Shown here piece by piece: positions 46,474 to 53,911 of a stretch of 64,000 nt of DNA. This stretch comes from Chloroflexota bacterium (GTDB taxonomy: Bacteria > Chloroflexota > UBA6077 > FW602-bin22 > CADDYW01): contig JAJPIK010000078.1 in NCBI GenBank assembly GCA_021324795.1, positions 1 through 64,000 of the forward strand. Reading direction: 5' to 3'. Each line of letters opens with the position of its first letter. Position 1 is the first letter of the stretch. The notes below the pieces were generated by a model. It ran no database searches. It was not told the DNA's origin and saw only the letters and a program-made list of their open reading frames with translations. The translations under genes and the position numbers were made by a program.

Positions 46474-47166
46474 ATGCAGGTGACGTTACAGATCGAGCGG
46501 TTTAATCCGGAAGTCGATTGCAAACCGCACGAGGTGGCCTACATGGTTGAGGCCGACCCAACCGATCGCGTGCTCGACCTGTTGAATCGGATCAAATGGT
46601 ACCAGGACGGCTCATTGACCTTCCGCCGCTCTTGCGGCCAAGGCATCTGTGGCTCGGATGCGATGCGCATTAATGGGCGCAATCGCCTGGCCTGCAAAGC
46701 ATTAGTCAAAGACCTGAAAAAACCAATCGACGTCCGCCCTTTGCTCGGCTTTCAGGTAGTCAAAGATCTCGTCGTCGACATGGAGCCATTCTTTGCCCAC
46801 TACGCGGAGATTCTGCCGTACCTGATCAACGACGAACGTCCGCCCCATCGCGAGCGGATCCAGTCATCGGAACAGCGTGCCCGCTACGATGACACGACAA
46901 AGTGCATTCTCTGCGCGGCCTGCACCGGTGCCTGTCCGCCCTTCTGGGCAAATGGTCGGTTCATTGGCCCCGCCGCGCTCGTCAACGCGCACCGCTTTAT
47001 CTTCGACAGTCGAGACACGGCAACAGCCGAGCGTCTGGACATCTTGAACCGCCGCTTTGGCGCGTGGGGCTGTCGCGTCGTTTTCAACTGCACTGACGCC
47101 TGTCCGCGCGGCATCAAGATTACCGAGGCGATCGAGGAGTGCAAGCGGGCAATCCTGCTACGATGA
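46474..47166 (+). CDS. sdhB: Succinate dehydrogenase iron-sulfur subunit
   Basis: A 230-aa electron-transfer subunit. The N-terminal 2Fe-2S site is in RRSCGQGICGSDAMRINGRN with the fourth Cys in LACK, the 4Fe-4S site in CILCAACTGACP and the last cluster in WGCRVVFNCTDACPRGI. ATG 46474 is chosen with GGGGAT upstream; a TTG at 46456 is less likely. It completes complex II. Confidence 0.97.
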   Translation: MQVTLQIERFNPEVDCKPHEVAYMVEADPTDRVLDLLNRIKWYQDGSLTFRRSCGQGICGSDAMRINGRNRLACKALVKDLKKPIDVRPLLGFQVVKDLVVDMEPFFAHYAEILPYLINDERPPHRERIQSSEQRARYDDTTKCILCAACTGACPPFWANGRFIGPAALVNAHRFIFDSRDTATAERLDILNRRFGAWGCRVVFNCTDACPRGIKITEAIEECKRAILLR

Positions 47167-47173
47167 GGAAATC

Positions 47174-47608
47174 GTGAGTAACCAAGAACCGCGTCAGGTC
47201 GAAGCAGGACGAGATCGGGCGGTCGAGCCGGCCCCTTTCTCACCTGAGACTAGCGTGAATCCGACGATGGAGCAATCCGAAATGCCCGGCCCGGCGCTGG
47301 GCGGCAAGCACCAGCCGGTCGTCCAGATAAACGTGGAAGAAGACCAACCGATCGGCGGGGGAACGCAGCCGGTGAGCATCCAGGCAACCGACCATTACGG
47401 GCAGTACACTCCGCGAACGATTGCGATGGTTGCCGTCGCGGTAATTGCGGCGGTGATCCTGGCATTCCCAGTCATCTTTGGGTTCGTCGAGCTTTTCGCG
47501 CTGGTCGGAATCATCGGTCCGTGGATCTGGGCTTGGGTCGCTCTACTCGTCGCGCTCGTCGCGGTCGTCGTGATCATTGGGTATCACGTCGCCCAGAGTG
47601 GGCTATAG
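47174..47608 (+). CDS. Small membrane protein with two C-terminal helices, 144 aa
   Basis: I do not recognise a family. The N-terminal 80 residues are polar, acidic and Gln/Pro-rich, probably disordered. Two hydrophobic helices follow (about 87-110 and 115-138, rich in Val, Ala and Ile, as in MVAVAVIAAVILAFPVIFGF). It starts 7 nt after sdhB with GAGG 6 nt before GTG 47174, so it is expressed with the succinate dehydrogenase operon, perhaps by chance or as an accessory membrane component. Confidence 0.7.
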   Translation: MSNQEPRQVEAGRDRAVEPAPFSPETSVNPTMEQSEMPGPALGGKHQPVVQINVEEDQPIGGGTQPVSIQATDHYGQYTPRTIAMVAVAVIAAVILAFPVIFGFVELFALVGIIGPWIWAWVALLVALVAVVVIIGYHVAQSGL

Positions 47609-47639
47609 CTATATAAAAAGGGTACAAGGAGGTATTCAC

Positions 47640-47933
47640 ATGCGAGGCTTTTTACTTGGCTTACTTACCGGCATCGTCGGCACTCTATGGTACACTCAAA
47701 CCCGCGGTCAGCTCGAAGTCAATCGGCACTTTGGCGAGATGCAAGAGCGTGCAAACGCAATTTTGAATGAAAGTCGACGCATCCTCGAAGAGACGCGCCA
47801 GGAACTCGGCTCGGCGCTTCAGGCTGGACGTCAGACCGTCCAACAGCAAACTGAGCGTCTCCGCCATGCTGGCACGGGAACAGCCGAGAGCAATCCGCCT
47901 GAAGGAACCGAGCAAACGCCGCCGGCCATGTAG
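47640..47933 (+). CDS. Small anchored coiled-coil protein, 97 aa
   Basis: An N-terminal helix (GFLLGLLTGIVGTLWY, about 3-18) is followed by a charged helical stretch (about 28-75) with heptad-like spacing in FGEMQERANAILNESRRILE and ETRQELGSALQAGRQTVQQQ, and a Pro/Thr/Glu tail. It resembles YtxH-like stress or envelope proteins. ATG 47640 follows AAGGAGGT. It stands 31 nt after the preceding membrane protein gene. Confidence 0.72.
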   Translation: MRGFLLGLLTGIVGTLWYTQTRGQLEVNRHFGEMQERANAILNESRRILEETRQELGSALQAGRQTVQQQTERLRHAGTGTAESNPPEGTEQTPPAM

Positions 47934-48020
47934 GCGATTTGCGGGTTGCACTCTAGCTGAACGAACTTCGACCACTTAATGGGGGGAACGGGAGGGCTTA
48001 CTCTCTTGCCTGAAGGTCAG

Positions 48021-48102
48021 GGGCAGAAATCGGACTGAAGTCTTCGCGGCATCCTCTGGATGCCGCCCAGTCTGTCTCCGGGCTTCAGCCTCGGTTCTGT
48101 CC
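48021..48102. ncRNA. Three-tier hairpin in the intergenic region before the geranylgeranyl-reductase-like gene
   Basis: Nested pairings are GGGCAGAA/TTCTGTCC (48021-48028 / 48095-48102, one G-U), CTGAAG/CTTCAG (48035-48040 / 48083-48088) and a perfect inner stem GCGGCATCC/GGATGCCGC (48046-48054 / 48058-48066) with a TCT loop. It ends 30 nt before the next start codon. It could be a leader RNA structure or a palindromic mobile-like repeat. Confidence 0.5.
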
Positions 48103-48132
48103 TTGCCTTTTAAGGCGGAGAGCAGGAGATTG

Positions 48133-49248
48133 ATGACCGAATCGCAGATCTTCGACGTAGTCGTGGTCGGGGCAGGTCCGGGCGGTGCAACGGCTGCCGC
48201 CAATCTCGCGGCTGAAGGACTGGACGTTCTTCTCCTGGAACGCAACCGATTGCCACGTGACAAGCCGTGCGGGGGTGGTCTGAGTCCGAAAACCTATCGA
48301 CTCCTCGATCTAGATTTCGACGATCTCGTGCTCGCTCGTCCCAAGCGGGTTACTTTGCAGGCACCACGCTATGGCCCAGTCACGGTGGAATCGCGGACCG
48401 ACTCGATCTGGATGATCCAACGCTCGGCCTTCGATCAGCGCCTGGTTGACCACGCTATCGACAAAGGTGCACAGCTGCGCACGAATATCATCGTGCGTGA
48501 GGTGCGAGCCGGCGACGCGGCCAAACTGGCAGAGGTGGAAACGGATGGTGGATACCTCCGAGCCCGAGCGGTAATCGGGGCCGACGGCTCGGATAGCGTC
48601 GTCGCCCGAAGTGTCGGTTTACGTAGCCACCGAGATCGACACTATATACTTGCTCTCGAGGCCGAAACTACCCGACCGGCCAACACGCCCGAAGAAGCGG
48701 CGATCATCGATTTCTCGCTGGCACGCGGCTACTCCTGGTTTTTCCCGAAAGGCGAGCTCTGCAACGTAGGGGTGGGCACGGACGACCGACGCCAATTTCG
48801 CCAGCTTCGTCAACACTTGGCCCGATTCGTCGAGCGCCACCATCTGGCCTTCTCTCAGCCGTTGCGCGTGGTCGGTCACAAGATACCCGCCTGGTCCCGG
48901 GCGGAGCCGCTTCACCGGGGGAACGTAGTGCTGGTCGGCGACGCCGCCGGGGTCGCTGACCCCTTCTTCGGCGAAGGCATCGCTTACGCGGTCCAAACTG
49001 GCCGCTTCGCCGCCGCGGCGGTCAGCCAGTTCTGTCAGGGGCACTGGCCGGACCTCACGGCCTACACCATCTCCGTTCAATCGGTTCTGGCGCGCGACCT
49101 GCGCTTCTGGTCGATACTCAGCCAGGTTATCTATCGCGCGCCAAGCTTGTCACTTCGCCTACTCGCCAGCAATCGGCTTTTCCAGCGGCTTGCCGACCAG
49201 GCAATCAGCGGCGACAAGAGTTTTTCGAAGACGTGGAAGAAGAGGTAG
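48133..49248 (+). CDS. Geranylgeranyl-reductase-family FAD oxidoreductase
   Basis: A 371-aa flavoprotein of the p-hydroxybenzoate-hydroxylase fold. FAD motif VVVVGAGPGGATAAANLA is at about 9-26, then DKPCGGGLSP, the family's active-site phrase, ADGSDSVVAR and GDAAGVADPFFGEGIAYAVQTGR. The family reduces isoprenoid double bonds, for example in menaquinone or lipid side chains; some members are halogenase- or monooxygenase-like. ATG 48133 follows AGGAG. It is 3 nt before the molybdenum oxidoreductase gene, implying a joint transcript. Confidence 0.88.
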   Translation: MTESQIFDVVVVGAGPGGATAAANLAAEGLDVLLLERNRLPRDKPCGGGLSPKTYRLLDLDFDDLVLARPKRVTLQAPRYGPVTVESRTDSIWMIQRSAFDQRLVDHAIDKGAQLRTNIIVREVRAGDAAKLAEVETDGGYLRARAVIGADGSDSVVARSVGLRSHRDRHYILALEAETTRPANTPEEAAIIDFSLARGYSWFFPKGELCNVGVGTDDRRQFRQLRQHLARFVERHHLAFSQPLRVVGHKIPAWSRAEPLHRGNVVLVGDAAGVADPFFGEGIAYAVQTGRFAAAAVSQFCQGHWPDLTAYTISVQSVLARDLRFWSILSQVIYRAPSLSLRLLASNRLFQRLADQAISGDKSFSKTWKKR

Positions 49249-49251
49249 GCG

Positions 49252-50865
49252 ATGAACGGTTCGCCCGGGTCGGCCGGGCGGTGGGCAGGGGCTGGTGCGA
49301 TGGCGATCCTTGCCGCGGCTAGCCTAGCGATCCGACTAACTCTCGGCGTCCCAACCCTGCCCGAGCTTTTCGCCGATCCTCTCCTCTACATGCTACCGCC
49401 CACCCTCTTTTCAACCGCCTTGGATCTCTTTCACTTTGCCGCCAAGCCAATCCTGCTCGCAGCTCTCCTGCTCGGACAGGTCGGAGTCGGAGCGCTTTTG
49501 GGCTGGCTCTACAGCGAAGTACTGGCGCCCAAAGGCACGAAGAGTAACTACACCGTAACCCTCCCCGTGGATGGGGAGGGAATCCTGGCCCCCCAATGGA
49601 CGGGAGGACCAGAGTGGGAGCCGTCCCCGGTCGCCTTGCGACCAGCTTTGCTGCTTTCCAGCATCGCCTGGTTAACCACGATCTTGGTGATTTTTCCCGC
49701 CATCGGCGCCGGGCCTTTCGGGATTCTGCTCTCAGCGGGCGCGGTCTTGACCGTCGCCAGTTACTTTATCGATGCGACCATTTTCGGCCTGACCTTAGCC
49801 TGGATTTACTCTCGCCTGTACCCCTGGTCAAGATCGAAGCCAGCCAAAGAAATCCCTAAAAAACTTCCCAGTCGTCGAGCGATGATCCGGCAAATAGCCG
49901 CTGCCATTGCTGTCCTGCTCGGGGTAAACGTGGCACTCGAAGTCTTCGAGTCTCTTGAATCAAACACTTCGTTCCGGCCCCCCGCTCATTTACCCTCGCC
50001 AATCACGCCAATCGACGGATTCTATGTCGTCGCCAAGGACTTCTTTCCAGTCAACGTCGATCTGTCTCATTGGCAGCTCACCGTCCTCGGGAGCGGTGGG
50101 CGCTCGCGGCAGTACAACCTTGACCAGCTACAGGCCCGACCGTCCGTCGAGCTAGTGACGACACTCACGTGCATTAGTAATGAGATCGGTGGAGACCTCA
50201 TTGGCACCGCTCGGTGGACCGGGGTGCCCCTTGCTGACTTACTGCGTGAGGTCGGGGTTGACGGTCGAGCCCGCGAGGTCGTCCTTTCGGCCGTCGACAA
50301 CTACGCTGACAGCATTCCAGTTGAGCTGGCCATGGCGAGTGACACGATCCTTGTATATGCCATGGACGGCCAACCACTCCCTATCGCGCACGGCTTCCCT
50401 CTCCGGGCGATCATACCGGGGCGCTACGGTATCAAGAACGTGAAGTGGCTTTCCCGCGTCGAGGTCGTCGATCACGGATTTGTTGGTTACTGGCCGTCAC
50501 GCGGCTGGACTGACCAGGCGGTCGTTCAAACCGAGTCGCAGATCGACCTGCCGGCCGATCACAGCAACCTCCCGCTTGGTCCGATCGAGGTCGGGGGTAT
50601 CGCCTTCGCGGGAGCCCGAGGCATTCGAATGGTCGAGCTGAGCGTGGACAACGGAGAGACCTGGCTTCCGACAACGCTCGATCCGCCCTTGTCTGCCTAT
50701 ACCTGGACGACCTGGCATACCATCTGGCGCCCGGCAAGCCCGGGATGGTACACTCTCCAGGTACGCGCTACCGACGGAACTGGCCAGGTCCAAACCGCGG
50801 TTGTCACGCCGCCAATACCAGATGGTGCAACCGGCTATCACCAGATTCACGTCCGTGTTGGTTGA
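49252..50865 (+). CDS. Sulfite-oxidase-family (YedY-like) molybdopterin oxidoreductase with N-terminal membrane domain
   Basis: A 537-aa fusion. Residues about 1-200 hold five or so membrane helices. From about 235 the SUOX/YedY fold begins; the molybdenum-ligating Cys is in TTLTCISNEIGGDLIG (about 304), followed by WTGVPLADLL, HGFPLRAIIPGRYGIKNVKW and a C-terminal immunoglobulin-like dimerisation domain (IRMVELSVDNGETWLP). The enzyme domain is probably outside the membrane. No heme partner such as YedZ is adjacent, so the N-terminal helices may supply the electron link. ATG 49252 lies 3 nt behind the flavoprotein stop. Confidence 0.88.
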   Translation: MNGSPGSAGRWAGAGAMAILAAASLAIRLTLGVPTLPELFADPLLYMLPPTLFSTALDLFHFAAKPILLAALLLGQVGVGALLGWLYSEVLAPKGTKSNYTVTLPVDGEGILAPQWTGGPEWEPSPVALRPALLLSSIAWLTTILVIFPAIGAGPFGILLSAGAVLTVASYFIDATIFGLTLAWIYSRLYPWSRSKPAKEIPKKLPSRRAMIRQIAAAIAVLLGVNVALEVFESLESNTSFRPPAHLPSPITPIDGFYVVAKDFFPVNVDLSHWQLTVLGSGGRSRQYNLDQLQARPSVELVTTLTCISNEIGGDLIGTARWTGVPLADLLREVGVDGRAREVVLSAVDNYADSIPVELAMASDTILVYAMDGQPLPIAHGFPLRAIIPGRYGIKNVKWLSRVEVVDHGFVGYWPSRGWTDQAVVQTESQIDLPADHSNLPLGPIEVGGIAFAGARGIRMVELSVDNGETWLPTTLDPPLSAYTWTTWHTIWRPASPGWYTLQVRATDGTGQVQTAVVTPPIPDGATGYHQIHVRVG

Positions 50866-50903
50866 AATAACTGACCGAGTTGATTGGCCGAAGAAAATCG
50901 GCG

Positions 50904-51182
50904 TCATTCGCCCCACTGAGTCGCATCACGCTGATTCGCTTCCTTCAGAAACTCCTCGGCTTGGTGCTCGTGGACCTGTGGCCCAACGGTTGACGCACTG
51001 ATCGGCGTAACGTAGAACCAAAAGTCTTGCCAGCGGGTGAATAGACGATCTTTCGGCACGTTCACGAACCAGCCCACCGGAAAATCGAAAAAGATGTTCA
51101 TGAGCTGGTTGCCGGTATAACCATGCGACCAATCGAGCTTTCGTAATGCTTCGATAAAATACCGAGCATTGTGTTGAACCAC
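50904..51182 (-). CDS. Hypothetical protein, 92 aa
   Basis: I do not recognise it. It is rich in aromatic residues (WSHGYTGNQLMNIFFDFPVGWF, shortened here to its Trp/Phe-rich core; DFWFYV) with a charged C-terminal helix (HEHQAEEFLKEANQRD). No signal peptide or membrane helix is certain. GTG 51182 has AAGGAG 6-7 nt upstream, a strong ribosome-binding site that supports reality. It converges on the molybdoenzyme gene and diverges from the DUF218 gene. Confidence 0.65.
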   Translation of the reverse strand: MVQHNARYFIEALRKLDWSHGYTGNQLMNIFFDFPVGWFVNVPKDRLFTRWQDFWFYVTPISASTVGPQVHEHQAEEFLKEANQRDATQWGE

Positions 51183-51248
51183 GCTCTCTCCTTGTGAAAT
51201 CCCCTTCGAGTACAGCGAAAGGGGAGGGCAGCCCGGCGCGATTTCATC

Positions 51249-51257
51249 TGCTATAGT
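51249..51257 (+). promoter_or_regulatory. Extended -10 promoter TGCTATAGT
   Basis: TG-C-TATAGT forms an extended -10 that would start transcription near 51264, upstream of a short open frame (51294-51368) and the DUF218 gene. Confidence 0.45.
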
Positions 51258-51328
51258 AGCTCCAACGGCCCTGCGAGGCTTGGAGGTCCGTCTTTGTCAG
51301 GCTATCTTGGTCTGGCACGGCATTCGCT

Positions 51329-52021
51329 GTGCCAGAAATCGGATTCAGTCAAGAGGGAGCGACACTGAGTTACGACGCTCGGAGCCGCGGTTTTTACGTG
51401 ACCTGGAGCGGCTGTACTTTAGGCTGCCTCGTCATCTGTATCATTGTCATCGCGACCGGTTTATTGGGCTACGCTAGCCGACGCGATTGGCTGCCAGCGA
51501 TGGGTGCCGCCTTGAACGTTTCACCTGAGATCCAGCACTCCGACGTCATCGTCGTCTTAGGGGGCGGTGACGGCGACCGTGAAAGATATGCCGGCGCACT
51601 CTACAAGCAGGGACTTGCTTCCCACGTGATCGCCACGGGCGGACCAGACGGTACCACATCCGCAGCCGATGCCCTCACCCGCTGGGGCATACCCTACCGC
51701 GCCGTGACCCTCGCCAATGGCACTCAGAACACGTATCAGGATGCGCTGTCGACGCGCCACCTGATGGAAGCCAATCACTGGCAAACCGCGCTCTTGGTGA
51801 CGGATCCCTACCACATGCGGCGGAGCATCTGGACTTTCCGGAGCGTTCTCGAGGGTACGACGCTCGAAGTCCAGCCCGCACCAGTAGTCGGGGGCTGGTT
51901 TCAAGCTGACCGCTGGTGGACCACCGAAGAAGGCTTCGCGGTGGTGAACGAAGAATACCTCAAGATCGCCTATTACGTGATAAAAGGCCAGATTCGTTTC
52001 GCAGCGATCACCGGTCGCTAG
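51329..52021 (+). CDS. DUF218 (YdcF/SanA/ElyC-like) membrane-anchored protein
   Basis: A 230-aa protein with a membrane helix (about 31-50, LGCLVICIIVIATGLLGYAS) and the DUF218 domain: DVIVVLGGGDGDRERYAGAL, VIATGG, NTYQDALSTRHLM and VTDPYHMRRSIWTF. The family acts in envelope or peptidoglycan-precursor maintenance. The start is uncertain: GTG 51329 lacks a Shine-Dalgarno, GTG 51398 would still keep the helix, and the only strong site (GGAGGT at 51282-51287) serves TTG 51294 in another frame, giving a 24-codon frame ending at 51368 that overlaps this gene. Confidence 0.85.
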   Translation: MPEIGFSQEGATLSYDARSRGFYVTWSGCTLGCLVICIIVIATGLLGYASRRDWLPAMGAALNVSPEIQHSDVIVVLGGGDGDRERYAGALYKQGLASHVIATGGPDGTTSAADALTRWGIPYRAVTLANGTQNTYQDALSTRHLMEANHWQTALLVTDPYHMRRSIWTFRSVLEGTTLEVQPAPVVGGWFQADRWWTTEEGFAVVNEEYLKIAYYVIKGQIRFAAITGR

Positions 52022-52091
52022 AGCGGAGATTCCACAGCCAACGGGGGGCGGGGATCTCTAATCCGACCGTCGCCCTTTGTCATTCCGAGGA

Positions 52092-52173
52092 TGTCATTCC
52101 GAGGAGCGAAGCGACGAAGAATCTCTCGCCTACTGGGGAGATTCTTCGCTCCCTTCGGTCGCTCAGAATGACA
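52092..52173. repeat. Large imperfect palindromic repeat with TGTCATTC...GAATGACA ends
   Basis: The left arm reads TGTCATTCCGAGGAGCGAAG then CGACGAAGAATCTC and the right arm GAGATTCTTCGCTCCCTTCG then GTCGCTCAGAATGACA. The tip TGTCATTCCGAGGA is also duplicated just upstream (from about 52079). This type of element, GAAGAATCTC with AGAATGACA ends, is found scattered between genes in many bacterial genomes. Here it separates two convergent genes. Confidence 0.7.
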
Positions 52174-52184
52174 GATTCGCCCAA

Positions 52185-53804
52185 CTAAGGCGCAATCACC
52201 TTATCCCCTTCTTTGAGCCCCTTCGTAATCTCGGTGTTCGTATCGTCGCTGATTCCAACCGTGACGTCCACTTCCTGAGGACGGTTACCGGGTCCCACTA
52301 GACGAACGAAACGCCGACCTCCAAAGGTTGAGATGGCCACAGTGGGCAGAATGAGCACATTTTCCTTGCGTTGGACGTCAATCGCGACGTTGGCGAGATC
52401 GCCAAGCTGGACCGGGCCGGGTGGAGTCGGCAGGTTCAGTCGCACCGTGCGGAGATTGGCCGGAAGCTGCGGGTTGTTGCCGCTAGCCACGGCCGGCATG
52501 CGAATGACCTGGCCTTCCAGCGTCGTATTCGGAAACGAGCTGAGTACGATAGAGGCTTTCTGGCCAACCTGAACGTTCGCCAAGTCCGTGGGCTGCAGCT
52601 CGACGGCGATTTCCAACTTGGCGGGATTCGAGACAGTCAGCACCGGCGTGTACGCTTGGATCTGGTCGCCATCGGTGTTGTCAGTCTCGGTGACGACGCC
52701 GTCGAAAGGAGCACGAAGCTGCGCTTCATCCAATTGCGCTTGGAGGGTGTCATACTGCAGCTTCGCTAGATCAGCCTGCTTCTGGGCAATCTCCACATCG
52801 ATACTCTTGCCGGAGGCTGCTCCGAGCGCCTGGTCGAGATTCGCTCGGGCGGTGGTCAGCGCCGCCTGCGCGCTGACCACCGCTTGCTTTGCCGCGTCCA
52901 GGTCCGCCGCCGTTGGTCCTTGCTGCAGGAGGGCAACCTTCGCGTTCGCCGCCTTCAGTGCCGCGTTATCCGCATCGATTTGCTTCTTGAGATTAGCAAC
53001 GTCATCCGGCTGCGGACCAGCCATGGCGATGTTATAGGCAGCCTTGGCGGCATTGTAGTCTGTCGTGGCCTGCTGAAGCGCCGCGGATTGCGGAAGAGCA
53101 CCCACGTCAGCACGGGATTTCACTTGATCGTACGCGGCTTGAGCGCGTTGAAGCTCAGCGGTGGCTTTGTCAAGGTTGGCCCGGGCGACTGCGATTTGGT
53201 CCGGTGTGGGCGGAGTCTGGAGCTGGGTAAGCGCAGCTTGATCTTTCTGAAGCTGACTCTGGGCCACGGTCACCGCCGCCATGGCACTTTGCAGATCCGC
53301 CGCGGTAGGGCCTTGGGTAAGCTTGGTCAGCGCATCCTGCGCCTTCGCATAATTCGCTTCCGCCGTGGTCACAGCCGCCCGCGCCGCGACCACGATCGAC
53401 GATTCCTGACCAGAAAGGTCTTTACCCATCGCCTGATCGACCTTCAGCTCGGCGATGTCCCACTGTACCTTGGCGGTTTGGACCTGATCCTTGAGCGTTC
53501 CCGTGTCGAGTTCCGCCAAGAGATCGCCTTTCTTTACTTTCTGATTCGTCTCAACGTACATGTGGTAAAGGCGGCCATTTTCGCGAAAATACATGATCGC
53601 CTCTTCATTCGCGGCGATCCGGCCGAGTGCCTTGACTACCTGCTCGATCGTTCCCCGGGTCACCGTATAAACTGGCTTATTGCTGTTGGCCGGTGTCGGT
53701 ACCGGCGTCGGCGTGGGATAATCCTCTGGTAGCTTGGTACATGCGCTCATGATTACCCCCAGCGCCAGAAGCGCCGACGCGCATCGGCGAACCCAAAGCC
53801 TCAT
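52185..53804 (-). CDS. Lipoprotein periplasmic-adaptor (HlyD/RND-MFP family)
   Basis: A 539-aa membrane-fusion-type protein. The signal ends in lipobox VIMSAC (about C22), followed by a Pro/Thr linker. The first biotinyl-lipoyl half is near 48-100 (GRLYHMYVETNQKVKKGDLL). A long helical hairpin region (about 105-345) contains recurring LxxGPTAADLxxA units (for example LTQGPTAADLQSA and LQQGPTAADLDAA). The second lipoyl half (LRAPFDGVVTETDNTDGDQI), a beta-barrel and a membrane-proximal domain follow. Partner ABC or RND permeases are not adjacent, so its transporter must lie elsewhere. ATG 53804 follows GAGGAGG. Confidence 0.9.
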   Translation of the reverse strand: MRLWVRRCASALLALGVIMSACTKLPEDYPTPTPVPTPANSNKPVYTVTRGTIEQVVKALGRIAANEEAIMYFRENGRLYHMYVETNQKVKKGDLLAELDTGTLKDQVQTAKVQWDIAELKVDQAMGKDLSGQESSIVVAARAAVTTAEANYAKAQDALTKLTQGPTAADLQSAMAAVTVAQSQLQKDQAALTQLQTPPTPDQIAVARANLDKATAELQRAQAAYDQVKSRADVGALPQSAALQQATTDYNAAKAAYNIAMAGPQPDDVANLKKQIDADNAALKAANAKVALLQQGPTAADLDAAKQAVVSAQAALTTARANLDQALGAASGKSIDVEIAQKQADLAKLQYDTLQAQLDEAQLRAPFDGVVTETDNTDGDQIQAYTPVLTVSNPAKLEIAVELQPTDLANVQVGQKASIVLSSFPNTTLEGQVIRMPAVASGNNPQLPANLRTVRLNLPTPPGPVQLGDLANVAIDVQRKENVLILPTVAISTFGGRRFVRLVGPGNRPQEVDVTVGISDDTNTEITKGLKEGDKVIAP

Positions 53805-53883
53805 CGGTCTCAGACCTCCTCGTCACGCCTATCGGGCGTCTCCTTTTATCGGGGCGCTAGCACCGGCGTGGCGCACTGTGCCG

Positions 53884-53911
53884 ATTATAGCCCAATGCCC
53901 GCTTCAGTCAA
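53884..53911 (-). promoter_or_regulatory. Promoter TTGACT-16-TATAAT for the adaptor gene
   Basis: On the minus strand TTGACT (53911-53906) and TATAAT (53889-53884) are spaced 16 nt. The -35 overlaps the stop codon of the upstream methyltransferase gene. The leader of about 70 nt contains a small ACGCC/GGCGT hairpin. Confidence 0.7.

Noticed and set aside
52884..53732. A 282-codon plus-strand open frame
   Set aside because: It lies wholly opposite the repetitive coiled-coil part of the efflux adaptor and has the Arg/Gly/Leu-rich composition of an antisense shadow.
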